Source: an uncultured Ectothiorhodospiraceae bacterium (GTDB taxonomy: Bacteria; Pseudomonadota; Gammaproteobacteria; Nevskiales; Oceanococcaceae). From it: DNA of 64,000 nucleotides. The notes below the pieces were generated by a model. That model ran no database searches and was not told where the DNA came from. It saw only the letters and a program-made list of their open reading frames with translations. Below, piece after piece: positions 49,163 through 58,472 of the stretch. The stretch covers positions 1-64,000 of the forward strand of contig CAKZQS010000018.1 in assembly GCA_937141935.1 (NCBI GenBank). The letters run 5' to 3'. Position 1 is the first letter of the stretch, and each line of letters begins with the position of its first letter. A program made the translations under genes and the position numbers.

Positions 49163-51079
49163 GTGCACGACGATCCCGTCGCCGACTTCGGGCCGGAGGG
49201 CCCGCTCGCCCGGCAACTCCCGCACTACCGCCCCCGCGAGGGCCAGCTGCAGATGGCGGCCGACGTGGCCGACGCGCTGTGGCAGCAGTCGGCGTTGGTC
49301 GCCGAGGCGGGCACCGGCGTCGGCAAGACCTATGCCTACCTGGTCCCGCTGCTGCGCGATGGGCGCCGCGCCATCGTGGCCACGCACACCCGCAGCCTGC
49401 AGGATCAGCTGTACTTTCAGGACCTGCCACGGCTGCAGGCCGCGCTGGGCACGCGCGCGGCCGTCGCCTTGCTGAAGGGCCGCGGCAACTACTACTGCCA
49501 CCAGCGCGCCGAGACCGCGCGACCGCGCGACCGCGGCGACGGCGCCGTGCTCGCGGCCTTGCGGCAGTGGGTGGCGCAGCACGAGTCCGGAGACCTGGAT
49601 CAGTTCGACGGCCTGCCGGCCGACTGGCCGCTGAAAAGCCAGGTCACGTCCACGGTCGACAACTGCCTGGGTCATGACTGCCCATTTATCGAGCAGTGCT
49701 GCGTTTACCGGGCCCGCGCGCAGGCGGCCAAGGCGCAGGTCGTCGTGGCCAACCACCACTTGCTGGCCGCCGACCTGGCGCTGAAGGATCGCGGCTTCGG
49801 TGATTTGCTCGCGCGCGCCGCGGCGGTGGTTGTCGACGAGGCGCACAAGTGGCCGGAGGTACTGGGCCTGTTTTTTGGCTTTGTCGTCTCCAGCTACCAG
49901 CTGCACGAGATCTATGCCGACTGGCAGGCCCTGGAGCTGCCCTGGGGCGAACTGGAGGCGCCGTTGCTGGCGGTTCTGGATGCCAGCGCCGAACTGCAGC
50001 GCGCCGTGCCCAGCCAGCCCGAGCGCCTGGACCGCAGCCAGGCGCTGGAGGACGCGGCCTTTGCCGAACGACTGCGGGGCCTGCAGGCCGCGCTGGACGA
50101 GGTCGCCCAGCGGGCGAGCCGGGCGGCCCAGGGGCCGGCGCAGAGCGCGCTGGCCGCCCGCCTGATGCAGGTCTACGAGGCCTGTGCCAACTGGGAAACG
50201 GCGGCCGCCGAGGCGGCCATCTGCTGGGCCCAACGCAGCCGGCGCGGCTACACGCTGCACAGCCTGCCGCTGGACGTCAGCCGGCTCAGCCAGGCCGGCT
50301 TCGCCGCGCAGCAGGCCAGCTGGGTCTTCGTCTCCGCCACGCTGTCGCTGGGCGGGGACTTTGGCTATTTCGTCGAGCGCCTGGGCCTGCAGGAGGCGCA
50401 TTGCGCCCGCTACCCCAGCCCCTTCGAACACCATCGCCAGGGCCGGCTGTACGTGCCGCGTGGCCCGGGCGCCCCCGGCTATGGCCTGGCGCATACCCAG
50501 GCCGTCATCGCGCAGGCGCTGCCGTTGATCGACGTGGCCGGCGGTGGCAGCTTCGTGCTTTGCACCTCGCGCCGCGCCGTGGAAGAGGCGGCGCGGCTGC
50601 TGCGCGAGGCGCGCCCGGCACTGCGGGTGCTGGTCCAGGGCGAGGAGGCCAATGGCCTGCTGCTGGAGCGCTTTCGCCGCGACGGCGCCGCGGTGCTGGT
50701 CGGCTCGGCCAGCTTCTGGGAGGGCGTGGACGTGCCCGGCGACGCGCTGCGGCTGGTGGTCATCGACCGCTTGCCCTTCGCGCCGCAAAACGACCCGGTC
50801 TATGCCGCCAGGCGGCGGCTGGTCGAGGCGCGGGGGCTGTCCGCCTTCATGCGCGTGGACCTGCCACCGGCCGCCGTGGCGCTGCAGCAGGCGGTGGGCC
50901 GGCTGATCCGCAGCGAGGCCGATCACGGCGTGGTCATGCTGGGCGACCGCCGGCTGCTCAGCAAGGGCTATGGGCGCACGCTGCGCGCCAGCCTGCCGGC
51001 CTTTCCGCTGATCGAGGACGAGACCCGCGCCGTGGATTTTCTGCGTGACACGGCCGGTGGGGCGGCCATCAGTGCCTGA
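49163..51079 (+). CDS. yoaA: DinG/YoaA-family Fe-S DNA helicase
   Basis: An XPD-like superfamily-2 helicase of 638 residues (GTG start). Walker A is EAGTGVGKTYAYL; the DEAH box is VVVDEAHKWPE; motif III reads VSATLS; the C-terminal motif QQAVGRLIR is the usual one. Between motifs Ia and II lies the cysteine set of the Fe-S cluster (NYYC, NCLGHDC, QCC). The length is that of YoaA rather than the longer DinG. YoaA acts in DNA damage tolerance. tsaB overlaps its end. Confidence 0.9.
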   Translation: MHDDPVADFGPEGPLARQLPHYRPREGQLQMAADVADALWQQSALVAEAGTGVGKTYAYLVPLLRDGRRAIVATHTRSLQDQLYFQDLPRLQAALGTRAAVALLKGRGNYYCHQRAETARPRDRGDGAVLAALRQWVAQHESGDLDQFDGLPADWPLKSQVTSTVDNCLGHDCPFIEQCCVYRARAQAAKAQVVVANHHLLAADLALKDRGFGDLLARAAAVVVDEAHKWPEVLGLFFGFVVSSYQLHEIYADWQALELPWGELEAPLLAVLDASAELQRAVPSQPERLDRSQALEDAAFAERLRGLQAALDEVAQRASRAAQGPAQSALAARLMQVYEACANWETAAAEAAICWAQRSRRGYTLHSLPLDVSRLSQAGFAAQQASWVFVSATLSLGGDFGYFVERLGLQEAHCARYPSPFEHHRQGRLYVPRGPGAPGYGLAHTQAVIAQALPLIDVAGGGSFVLCTSRRAVEEAARLLREARPALRVLVQGEEANGLLLERFRRDGAAVLVGSASFWEGVDVPGDALRLVVIDRLPFAPQNDPVYAARRRLVEARGLSAFMRVDLPPAAVALQQAVGRLIRSEADHGVVMLGDRRLLSKGYGRTLRASLPAFPLIEDETRAVDFLRDTAGGAAISA

Positions 51080-51773
51080 GCGCGAGGTCGTACTCGGTAT
51101 CGAGACCGCCAACGGGCGCAGTTCGCTGTGCCTGAGTGCGGGCGGCGCCGTGCTGGCAGAGGCGCAATGCGAGCGGCGCGACGCACTGGGCTGGCTGCGT
51201 GGCAGCGTGCCGCAACTGCTGGCCCAGGCCGGGGTGGCCGGCAGCGAGCTGGCGGCGTTGGCCGTGAGCCATGGCCCCGGAGCGCTGACCGGCGTGCGGG
51301 TGGGCGTGGCCTATGCCCAGGGGCTGGCCCTGGCCTGGCGGCGGCCGCTGGTGGGCATCAACACCCTGCATGCGCTGGCATGGTCGGCGTGGCAGGCGGC
51401 GGGCGATGTGGCCGTACCGCTATCGGTGGCGCTGGATGCCCGCATGGGCGAGATTTACGAGTGGCATGGCGCCGCGCTGCCGCCGGCCAACGACGAGCCC
51501 GGCGACCGCCTGGCCGCCCCGCAGCCGCCGGCCGGCATTGCGCTCTATGCCGGGCCCGGCTGGGAGGCTTATGCCGAGCAGTTGCCGGCGCAGTCCACCT
51601 TGCTGCCCGGCCTGCTGCCGCAGGCGCAGGCCGTGTCGGTTCTGGGGGCGCAGGCCCACGCGGCCGGCCTGAGCGCCCCGCCTGCGGATCTGGCCATCCG
51701 CTACCTGCGCGAACAGGTGGCGCAGGTACCCCGGCGGGTCAGCGCCGGCGGCCGCGCCAGCCCGGGCGGCTGA
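51072..51773 (+). CDS. tsaB: tRNA threonylcarbamoyladenosine biosynthesis protein TsaB
   Basis: TsaB supports TsaD in forming t6A37 in ANN-decoding tRNAs. GTG 51072 ([17 protein letters not shown]), inside the helicase stop region, gives 233 residues; an earlier GTG at 51045 adds nine residues with no family match. The actin-like start ETANG, the signature [21 protein letters not shown] and [14 protein letters not shown] are clear. The yoaA-tsaB neighbourhood is the same in E. coli. Confidence 0.94.
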   Translation: MPEREVVLGIETANGRSSLCLSAGGAVLAEAQCERRDALGWLRGSVPQLLAQAGVAGSELAALAVSHGPGALTGVRVGVAYAQGLALAWRRPLVGINTLHALAWSAWQAAGDVAVPLSVALDARMGEIYEWHGAALPPANDEPGDRLAAPQPPAGIALYAGPGWEAYAEQLPAQSTLLPGLLPQAQAVSVLGAQAHAAGLSAPPADLAIRYLREQVAQVPRRVSAGGRASPGG

Positions 51774-51895
51774 ACAGCGGCCAGTGCCGGGTCACCGATG
51801 GCCGGGCCGGCGCTCGCCGTGCCAGGGATCACCCGCCCACCGAATCGCGCCGCAGGCTGTGCGAGACTGCGCTTTTGCCCGCGAAGGAGGCCGCG

Positions 51896-52414
51896 ATGCT
51901 CTACCACCTCGAAGGACCCAAGCCCGAAGCCGATGCCAGCGCCTGGGTGGCGCCGAACGCCACGGTGATCGGCGATGTGCACCTGCAGGCCGAGTCCAGC
52001 GTCTGGTTCAACGTGGTGATCCGCGGCGATAACGACCGCATCACCATCGGCGCCCGCAGCAACGTGCAGGACGGCAGCGTGCTGCACACCGATGGCGGCA
52101 TCCGCCTGAACGTGGGCGAGGGCGTCACCATCGGCCACCAGGCCATGCTGCATGGCTGCACCATCGGCGACAACACGCTGGTGGGGATTCAGGCGGTCAT
52201 CCTGAACCGCGCGGTCATCGGCCGCGATTGCCTGATTGGCGCCGGCGCGTTGATCCCCGAAGGCAAGGTGATCCCCGATGGCTCGCTGGTGATGGGCAGC
52301 CCCGGCAAGGTGGTGCGTGAGCTCAACCCGCAGGAGCGGCAGATGCTGCAGTTGTCGGCGGCGCACTACGTCCACAACGCGCAGCGCTACCGCGACAAGC
52401 TGGCGCCGGCTTAG
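51896..52414 (+). CDS. Gamma-class carbonic anhydrase-like protein
   Basis: A 172-residue left-handed beta-helix protein starting behind GAAGGAGG. Hexapeptide repeats run through it ([55 protein letters not shown]). The metal-binding histidines of the gamma class are present in VLHTDGG and IGHQAMLHG. Relatives (YrdA, PaaY) bind zinc; activity varies. [11 protein letters not shown] is the usual end. Confidence 0.92.
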   Translation: MLYHLEGPKPEADASAWVAPNATVIGDVHLQAESSVWFNVVIRGDNDRITIGARSNVQDGSVLHTDGGIRLNVGEGVTIGHQAMLHGCTIGDNTLVGIQAVILNRAVIGRDCLIGAGALIPEGKVIPDGSLVMGSPGKVVRELNPQERQMLQLSAAHYVHNAQRYRDKLAPA

Positions 52415-52448
52415 GCCGCCGCCGGCGGGAAATCATCAGTAACAGCCT

Positions 52449-52469
52449 CGGCCCGCCTCTGGCGGGCCG
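52449..52469. terminator. Bidirectional hairpin between convergent genes
   Basis: CGGCCCGCC / GGCGGGCCG form a perfect 9-bp stem with a TCT loop, in the 107-base gap between the carbonic anhydrase (+) and rsmJ (-) stops. No U-run is seen on either side. Confidence 0.55.
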
Positions 52470-52521
52470 GGGTCTCACACACTCTCAGCCAGCCTTCGCG
52501 GGCCACGATTCCAAACCGGCC

Positions 52522-53253
52522 CTAGTGCGCTTCTGGCGGCCGCAGATACACGGCCCAGCGCACGCGGCCGCCGTCGAAAGCGACATCGGGGGGCGCCAGC
52601 TCGACCCGCGCGCCGCGGGGCGGGCGCTTGACCGCCAGGCGGGCGGGCGGTTGTGCGCGCAGCGCGGCGAAGGTCGCCGCCACGTCGGCATCCTCGCCGA
52701 CCAGTTCGCGCAGGCGTTGCAGCTCCAGGCTGGGGGCGGCGCCGTGGGCCGCCGTGGGGTACATCGGGTCGTAGAGCACGGCGTCCACGCTGGACCACTC
52801 GGCCGGGCCGGCGCTGCCGGCGCGGATGCGCAGCGCGCCGCGCAGCTGCGGCGCGTCGCGCTCGCCGGCCTCGGCCAGCAGCGCGGCCAGCAGCGGCTGG
52901 CGTTCATAGGCCAGCACCTCCATCCCCAGCCCGGCACAGGTCGCGGCATCGCGGCCCAGGCCCGCGGTCAGGTCGAGCACCCGCCAGGGCGGCTTGCGAA
53001 AGCCCAGCGCCCGCGGCAGCAGCCCGCGCCGGCCCTGGGCGATGCGCCGCCGCACCTCGGCGCCGGCCAGCTCAATGCGCAGCGGGCGCTGGCGCGGGGC
53101 CCGCGCGTCGCGCAGCTCCGCTACGCCATCGGCGCCGCGCGTTAGAATCCAGGGCGAGTCGGCCGCCTCCGCGCACACCGCGCGCAGCGCATCGCCCGGC
53201 TCCAGCTCCAGCCGCAACCGGGGAACCACCGTTCCCGCATCCGAGCCTGTCAT
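52522..53253 (-). CDS. rsmJ: 16S rRNA (guanine1516-N2)-methyltransferase
   Basis: RsmJ methylates G1516 of 16S rRNA using SAM. The ATG at 53253 gives 243 residues, the family length. The SAM site is VLDLTAGLGRDAATCAGLG, followed by LAYERQPLLAALL, the catalytic YDPMYP and the C-terminal AVKRPPRGAR. An open frame upstream to 53871 is only the shadow of tal. The start codon overlaps the tal start on the other strand. Confidence 0.92.
   Translation of the reverse strand: MTGSDAGTVVPRLRLELEPGDALRAVCAEAADSPWILTRGADGVAELRDARAPRQRPLRIELAGAEVRRRIAQGRRGLLPRALGFRKPPWRVLDLTAGLGRDAATCAGLGMEVLAYERQPLLAALLAEAGERDAPQLRGALRIRAGSAGPAEWSSVDAVLYDPMYPTAAHGAAPSLELQRLRELVGEDADVAATFAALRAQPPARLAVKRPPRGARVELAPPDVAFDGGRVRWAVYLRPPEAH
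53143..53148 (+). promoter_or_regulatory. tal: Candidate -10 element of tal inside rsmJ
   Basis: TAGAAT, five of six to the -10 consensus, stands 104 bases before the tal start and inside the rsmJ coding region, where a tal promoter must lie because there is no intergenic space. No -35 element is convincing. Confidence 0.3.
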
Positions 53254-54184
53254 GTCTAGTGCACTCGACCAACTCCGTTCGCTGTCCACCATTGTCGTCG
53301 ACAGCGGCGATCTCGACGCAATCGCCCGGGCCCGCCCGGTCGATGCCACCACCAACCCCAGCCTGATCCTGAAGGCCGTCGAATCCGAGAACGCCGTCGT
53401 CGCACAGTGGATCGAGGAGGTGCGCGGGGCGACCACGGACGTCGATCGCCGCCGCTGGATGCTGGGCGCGCGCTTCGCCAGCCGCATCCAGGACGACGTG
53501 GAGCGCTGGGTTTCGCTGGAGGCGGACGCGACGCTGTCCTTCGACACCGCGGCGACCATCGCCTGTGCCGAAACGCTGCTGGACGAGGTGGCCAGCGCCG
53601 GCGGCGACCCGCGGCGCATCCTGATCAAGATCGCGGCGACCTGGGAGGGCATCCGCGCCGCCCAGGTGCTGGAGTCGCGCGGCATCGCCTGCAACCTGAC
53701 GCTGATTTTCTCCCGCGCGCAGGCCCAGCTTTGTGCCGCCGGCGGCATCACGCTGATCTCGCCCTTTGTCGGCCGCATCAGCGACTGGCACCGCGCCCAG
53801 GGCGCGCAGTTCGACAACGCCGAGGACGATCCCGGCGTGGCTTCGGTGCGCGGCATCGACGCCTGGTGCAAGGCGCATGGCTACGGCACCCTGGTGATGG
53901 GTGCGAGCTTTCGCAACACCGGGCAGATCCTGGCGCTGGCCGGCTGTGATGCGCTGACCATCGCCCCGGATCTGCTGCAACAACTGGCCGACAGCGAGCA
54001 GGCCGTGGAACCGGGCATCCAGCGCCATGGCCTGAGCGCCGTCGAGCTGGCCGAGACGCCGCCCGACGCCAGTGCCTACGCGCTGGCCATCGCCGAGGAT
54101 GCGATGGCCGCCGAGAAGCTGACCGAGGGGATTCGCCGCTTTGCCGCCGACCAGCGCGCGCTGGAGGCGCGCCTGCAGGGCTGA
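53252..54184 (+). CDS. tal: Transaldolase
   Basis: Transaldolase moves dihydroxyacetone units in the pentose phosphate pathway. The 310-residue protein has the Schiff-base Lys126 in ILIKIAATWEG, VDATTNPSLILKA near the N-terminus, NLTLIFSRAQAQ, LISPFVGRISDW and MGASFRNTGQI. The start ATG is part of CATG shared with rsmJ. The NUDIX gene starts directly after the stop. Confidence 0.95.
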   Translation: MSSALDQLRSLSTIVVDSGDLDAIARARPVDATTNPSLILKAVESENAVVAQWIEEVRGATTDVDRRRWMLGARFASRIQDDVERWVSLEADATLSFDTAATIACAETLLDEVASAGGDPRRILIKIAATWEGIRAAQVLESRGIACNLTLIFSRAQAQLCAAGGITLISPFVGRISDWHRAQGAQFDNAEDDPGVASVRGIDAWCKAHGYGTLVMGASFRNTGQILALAGCDALTIAPDLLQQLADSEQAVEPGIQRHGLSAVELAETPPDASAYALAIAEDAMAAEKLTEGIRRFAADQRALEARLQG

Positions 54185-54835
54185 GTGAGCACGCTGCGGC
54201 ACCTGCCCAACTCGCGCCTGGCGGACACGCTCGAGGCCTGCCTGCTGCCGCTGGAGGGGGAGGGCACCCGGGACATGGTGTCGCTGGGTTTGTCCGGTGC
54301 GGTCGAGACGCTGCTGGGCCGTGGCTGGCAGGCCAAGTTGCGCCCGGCCTCGGTGCTCGTGGGCGTGCGCCGCGTGTGGCCGGAGCCACGCGTGATCTTC
54401 ACGGTGCGCACGCGGCAGCTGCGCGCCCACGCCGGGCAGATCAGCTTTCCCGGTGGGCGGGCCGACCCCGGTGACCGTTTTCCCCTGGGCACCGCGCTGC
54501 GCGAGGCCGAGGAGGAGGTCGGCCTGCGGGCGGCGCAGATCCTCGCCCTGGGCTGCCTGGAGGACTACCCCACGGTCTCGCGCTACCGCGTGACGCCGGT
54601 GGTGGCCTGGGTCGAGGAGGATGCGCACACCCAGGCGCAGGAGTCCGAGGTCGCCGAAATCTTCGAAGTGCCGCTGCGTGGCCTGCTGGAGCCGGCCCGC
54701 TACACGCGCACCTGGATGGCCAAGATCGGCCTGCCGGTCTATGAGTACCACCACGGCCCCTACCGCATCTGGGGCGCGACGGCCGGCATGCTGTGGAATT
54801 TGCAGGAGCGCTTTCATGCAACGCTGGCCGCCTGA
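54185..54835 (+). CDS. NUDIX hydrolase, CoA pyrophosphatase (NudL-like)
   Basis: The 216 residues contain the NUDIX box GGRADPGDRFPLGTALREAEEEVGL in two parts (the Glu-rich REAEEEVG helix is intact; the first acid is Asp). The preceding AHAGQISFPGG is the mark of the CoA-pyrophosphatase group. GTG 54185 follows the tal stop immediately. The end overlaps the MazG-like gene by 20 bases. Confidence 0.88.
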   Translation: MSTLRHLPNSRLADTLEACLLPLEGEGTRDMVSLGLSGAVETLLGRGWQAKLRPASVLVGVRRVWPEPRVIFTVRTRQLRAHAGQISFPGGRADPGDRFPLGTALREAEEEVGLRAAQILALGCLEDYPTVSRYRVTPVVAWVEEDAHTQAQESEVAEIFEVPLRGLLEPARYTRTWMAKIGLPVYEYHHGPYRIWGATAGMLWNLQERFHATLAA

Positions 54836-55235
54836 GCCCCGCCCCGGGCCCCATGCCGAGAACGGGGCCGACACGCTGCAGCGCGCCCAGCAGCAGCAGG
54901 CGGACGCCGCGGCGCTGGGCTTTGACTGGCCGGAGCCGGCGCCGATCTGGGCCAAGCTGCGCGAGGAGCTGGCCGAGCTGGAGGAGGCCATCGCCGCGCA
55001 GGATGCGGGCGCCATGCGCCATGAGCTGGGCGACGTGCTGTACACCGTGGTCAACCTGGGGCGTGCGCTGGGCGTGCCGGCGCAGCAGGCCTTGGCCGAC
55101 ACCTGCGCGCGCTTCGATGCCCGCCTGCGTCACGTCCAGGGCCAGCTCGATGCGGCAGGGCAGGGCTGGCAGGACCTCGGCCTGGATGAACTGGAGGCCT
55201 GCTGGCAGCGGGCCAAGCGCGAGGGCGGGCTCTAG
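54816..55235 (+). CDS. Half-size MazG-like nucleotide pyrophosphohydrolase
   Basis: The 139-residue protein carries a single MazG fold: FDWPEPAPIWAKLREELAELEEA provides the EExxE metal motif and ELGDVLYTVVNLGRALG the ExxD part. Full MazG has two such domains (about 260 residues); this corresponds to the C-terminal catalytic one. It may hydrolyse damaged nucleotides. It sits behind the NUDIX gene, a fitting house-cleaning pair, and is convergent with mepA with three bases between the stops. Confidence 0.85.
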   Translation: MQRWPPEPRPGPHAENGADTLQRAQQQQADAAALGFDWPEPAPIWAKLREELAELEEAIAAQDAGAMRHELGDVLYTVVNLGRALGVPAQQALADTCARFDARLRHVQGQLDAAGQGWQDLGLDELEACWQRAKREGGL

Positions 55236-55238
55236 GCG

Positions 55239-56180
55239 CTAGCCGGCACCGTCCAGCAGCAGCTGGCAGCGCTCGGGCAGGGGCGGCGTAGGTGGCGGCG
55301 ACGGCGGTGGGTCCGGCCGTGGCTGCGGTGGCTTGCGCATCTGCACGAACCATTCGTCGAGTTCCTCGCCACAGCCCTCGCCGGGCGGCGGCGGGGCCTG
55401 GTCGGCGCAATCCACGCTGCCGGGCGGGCACTGCAGGCGCAGATGGAAGTGGGCGTCGTGGCCCCACCAGGGGCGCACCTTCTCCAGCCAGTCGCGGGAG
55501 ACCTCCCAGCGGCGCTCGCACAAATCCTTCTTGATCGCCGGGTGTACAAAGATGCGCGCCACGCGGTCGTCCTGCGCGGCCAGCCGGATCAGTTCGGCAT
55601 GCTTCCAGGCGAAGTCCTCGGTGACGACCAGCGCCTTGCGGTCGACAAAGAGCCTGGCGGCCACATCGCTGTAGCCCATGCGCTTGGCCTTGGGCAGCCT
55701 GGGGGCATCCAGCCGCAGCCAGATGTCGGCATCCAGGCCGGACTGGTGGCTGCGGTGGCCGCTGGCGAAACGGCCGCCCCGCGGCATCGACATATCCGCC
55801 ACCAGCATCGTGCCCAGCCCGCGCTCGGCCACCCGCGCGCCCAGTTCGGTAATGGTCTCGACGAGCCAGGGGTGGCCGTAGTTGCGCTTGCGCGCCAGCC
55901 GCACCGCCTGGTAGCCCGGCCCGGAATCCGGCAAGGCCTGGGCCCCGAGCACACAGCCATTGGTGAACTTGCCGATGGCCTCGGGCTGCCTATCCGGCGT
56001 GGGCTCGCCGAAGCGTTGCCAAGGCGTGGCCTGGGCCGGCGCTCCCAGTAGGGCGCCCGCGGCGAGGGCGAAGACGGTCAGCGCCCTCGGGGCACGCGCT
56101 GTGGCTAGCGCAAGGCTGGCCCGTGGATTCGGGCGCGTCGCGGGCAGGGCGGTCGCGGACGGCTGCGGCATCATGCCCAC
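55239..56180 (-). CDS. mepA: Penicillin-insensitive murein endopeptidase MepA
   Basis: MepA is a LAS metallopeptidase that cuts D-Ala-mDAP cross-links in the periplasm. The 313 residues begin with a long Ala-rich signal sequence ending APAQA. The zinc residues are in GRFASGHRSHQSGLDADIW and WWGHDAHFHLRLQCPPGS. IFVHPAIKKDLC is also typical. A Pro-rich tail (PPQPRPDPPPSPPP) before the last residues is longer than usual. The start may lie at an internal Met a few codons in. Confidence 0.92.
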   Translation of the reverse strand: MGMMPQPSATALPATRPNPRASLALATARAPRALTVFALAAGALLGAPAQATPWQRFGEPTPDRQPEAIGKFTNGCVLGAQALPDSGPGYQAVRLARKRNYGHPWLVETITELGARVAERGLGTMLVADMSMPRGGRFASGHRSHQSGLDADIWLRLDAPRLPKAKRMGYSDVAARLFVDRKALVVTEDFAWKHAELIRLAAQDDRVARIFVHPAIKKDLCERRWEVSRDWLEKVRPWWGHDAHFHLRLQCPPGSVDCADQAPPPPGEGCGEELDEWFVQMRKPPQPRPDPPPSPPPTPPLPERCQLLLDGAG

Positions 56181-56252
56181 AGCCTAGCGGCTTCTCGCGG
56201 GCATGGCGCCGCGGCCATGACCCACGGCATGCACCGCGGTGCGGGGCCGCAG

Positions 56253-56308
56253 GCGCTTCGGTTCCGGCGCTTCGGTTCCGGCGCTGCGGTTCAGGCGATG
56301 CGGTTGAG
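56253..56308. repeat. Four 14-bp tandem units running into the sthA 3' end
   Basis: GCGCTTCGGTTCCG occurs twice exactly (56253-56266, 56267-56280), followed by GCGCTGCGGTTCAG (56281-56294) and GCGATGCGGTTGAG (56295-56308). The last two units include the stop codon and final codons of sthA, so the tract probably grew outward from the gene end. Confidence 0.75.
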
Positions 56309-57688
56309 GCCGTTCAGCGCCGCCACCCGGTAAGCCTCGGCCATGGTCGGGTAGTTGAAGGTGGTGTTGACGAAGTACTCCAGCTCGGTGCCCGGCGGCT
56401 GGCAGGCCATCACGGCCTGGCCGATGTGCACGATTTCGCTGCTGCGGTCGCCAAAGCAGTGGATGCCGAGCACCTGCTGCGTTTCTATGTTGAACAGCAG
56501 CTTGAGCATGCCCACCGTCTCGCCGCTCATCTGCGCGCGGGCGAGGTACTTGAAGGAGGCATAGCCGGCCTCGAAGGGCACGCCCTCGGCCACCAGCTCC
56601 TGCTCGGTTTTGCCGACCGAGGAAATCTCGGGAATGGTGTAGATGCCGCTGGGCATCTGGCCGATCGAGGGGTTGTCGCGATCGGGGTTGAGCATGTGCG
56701 TGGCGGCGAAGCGGCCCTGGTCGTAGGCGCTGGAGGCCAGGGCCGGGAAGCCGATGATGTCGCCCACCGCGTAGATGTGCGGCACCGCCGTCTGGTAGCA
56801 GTCGTTGACCGCAAGCTGGCCGCGGCTGTTGGCCTCCAGGCCGATGGCTTCGAGGTTCATGCCGGCCGAGTTGCCGGTGCGCCCGTTGGCCCACAGCAGC
56901 GCGTCGGACTTGAGCCGGCGGCCGCTCTTCAAATGCAGCACCACATCGCGGGCGCGGGCCTCGACGTGCGAGAACTCCTCGTTGTGGCGGATGATCACGC
57001 CCTGGTCGCGCAGGTGGTAGGACAGCGCCTCGGTGATTTCCTCGTCCATGAAGGACAGCAGGCGGTTCTGGGTGTTGACTAGGTTCACCTTGATGCCGAG
57101 GTTGGCGAAGATCGAGGCGTATTCGCTGCCAATGACACCGGCGCCGTAGATCGTGATCGAGCGCGGCTCCTCGCGGTACTTGAGCACGCTGTCCGAATCC
57201 AGGATACGCGGGTGGTTAAAGTCCAGCCCCTCGGGGTGGTAGGGCCGCGAGCCGGTGGCGATCAGGATGTAGCGCGCCTTGATGCGCTGCGTGTCGGCGC
57301 CGTTCTGATTGATGATCAGCGTGTGTTCATCCTCGAAGCGCGCGCGGCCTTCGATGATGGGCACGTGGTTGCGCTCGTAGGCGCGGTGGCGCGAGGCCAC
57401 CTGCGACTCGATGACGGAGTTGGCCGAGTCCAGCAGCTGCGGGTAGCTGACCTGGATCTCCTTGCGCAGGTGGCGAATGAATCGGTTGTTGCGCGAGTCG
57501 TTGAGCTGTTTGACGGCGTAACGCAGCGCCTTGGAGGGGATCGTGCCCCAGTGCGTGCAGCCGCCGCCCACATCGACGTAGCGCTCGATGACCACCGTAT
57601 CCAGGTGGTTCTTGGCCGCCATCATCGCGGCCCCTTCGCCCGCCGGGCCACTGCCGATGACGGCCACATCCACCGAAGTCGTTCGCAT
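56291..57688 (-). CDS. sthA: Soluble pyridine nucleotide transhydrogenase
   Basis: SthA transfers hydride between NADPH and NAD+ as an FAD enzyme without membrane energy. The 465 residues have the FAD motif [15 protein letters not shown], the former disulfide site in the SthA form [16 protein letters not shown] (only one Cys, Thr and Gly at the other side), the NAD(P) fold [17 protein letters not shown], and [12 protein letters not shown]. The missing second Cys separates it from lipoamide dehydrogenase and glutathione reductase. Confidence 0.95.
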   Translation of the reverse strand: MRTTSVDVAVIGSGPAGEGAAMMAAKNHLDTVVIERYVDVGGGCTHWGTIPSKALRYAVKQLNDSRNNRFIRHLRKEIQVSYPQLLDSANSVIESQVASRHRAYERNHVPIIEGRARFEDEHTLIINQNGADTQRIKARYILIATGSRPYHPEGLDFNHPRILDSDSVLKYREEPRSITIYGAGVIGSEYASIFANLGIKVNLVNTQNRLLSFMDEEITEALSYHLRDQGVIIRHNEEFSHVEARARDVVLHLKSGRRLKSDALLWANGRTGNSAGMNLEAIGLEANSRGQLAVNDCYQTAVPHIYAVGDIIGFPALASSAYDQGRFAATHMLNPDRDNPSIGQMPSGIYTIPEISSVGKTEQELVAEGVPFEAGYASFKYLARAQMSGETVGMLKLLFNIETQQVLGIHCFGDRSSEIVHIGQAVMACQPPGTELEYFVNTTFNYPTMAEAYRVAALNGLNRIA

Positions 57689-57745
57689 TGTTCTCCCTGT
57701 CGTAAATGGCGCGGCCGCCCGCGCGGCCGCGCCTGCGGGCCGGCG

Positions 57746-58435
57746 CTAGAAGCTAAAGCCGATGCCCAGGTAATCCAGATCCTCGGCCACGCGCGTGTAG
57801 CGCAGCTCGATGCGGCCATCCTCGCCGTAGCGATAGCCCAGGCCGGCGCCCCAGGCCGACTGGCTGCGGCCGTCTTCGACCAGCTCGGGGATGGTCGAGT
57901 CGAGGTAGCTGTAGCCCACGCGCGCCGAGGCAAAAAAGCGCGAGCTCCACTGCCGCGGCGTTTCCAGGCGCAGGTACACGCCCAGCGTGTTCACCAGCAG
58001 CTCGTCGCCGCTGCGCGTGCGCTGGCCGGAATCGCCGCCACCGCCGCCGCCGTCATTGCCGCCACCGCCGCCCCCACCGCCGAGGATGGGGTCGAGGATG
58101 CCACCGCCGCCGCCATCGCCGCCGCCGTCATTGCCGCCGCCGTCGAAGAGGCCGGCCGCGCCCTGGTTTTCGCCCGGGATGATCGTGCCGGAGATGTCGA
58201 ACTCCACGCCGACAAACTCGAAGTCGGGGAAGCGAAAGCCAAAGGTGTAGCCCAGGTTGAAGGCCGGGTCGAGGTTGTCGAAATCGGCCCGCGCCTGGGT
58301 GATGCGAAAGCTCGAATAGGTCGGGTCGTCCGGGTTCTTCTCGTCGTCATCATCGTCCTGCGCGGCCACCGGCAGGGCCAGGCCGGGCAGCAGCAGAACG
58401 GCCAGCAGGCCGCGGCGAAGGGTTTCGGGCGTCAT
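57746..58435 (-). CDS. Outer-membrane beta-barrel protein with Gly/Asp-rich insert
   Basis: A signal peptide (LLAVLLLPGLALPVAAQ) is followed by an Asp run, strands such as NLGYTFGFRFPDFEFVGVEFDISG, an insert of about 40 residues at 96-137 that is almost wholly Gly, Asp and Asn, then barrel strands (FFASARVGYSYLD, WGAGLGYRYGEDGRIELRYTRV) ending in Phe (LGIGFSF). This matches a small eight-strand barrel of the OmpA/porin-like kind, with the Gly/Asp segment in one loop. Its Gly-Gly-Asn-Asp runs suggest calcium binding (inference). It lies between sthA and parA. Confidence 0.8.
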   Translation of the reverse strand: MTPETLRRGLLAVLLLPGLALPVAAQDDDDDEKNPDDPTYSSFRITQARADFDNLDPAFNLGYTFGFRFPDFEFVGVEFDISGTIIPGENQGAAGLFDGGGNDGGGDGGGGGILDPILGGGGGGGGNDGGGGGGDSGQRTRSGDELLVNTLGVYLRLETPRQWSSRFFASARVGYSYLDSTIPELVEDGRSQSAWGAGLGYRYGEDGRIELRYTRVAEDLDYLGIGFSF

Positions 58436-58472
58436 GGTGTACTCCAGTACAGGCAGGGCGACGGCGGCCGCG

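Noticed and set aside
48968-51112. 714-codon open frame opposite the YoaA helicase gene
   Set aside because: Antisense shadow with His/Gln/Arg-rich composition and no domain.
56291-57688. Dihydrolipoamide dehydrogenase
   Set aside because: The redox disulfide is missing (CTHWGT instead of two cysteines), which is typical of SthA.
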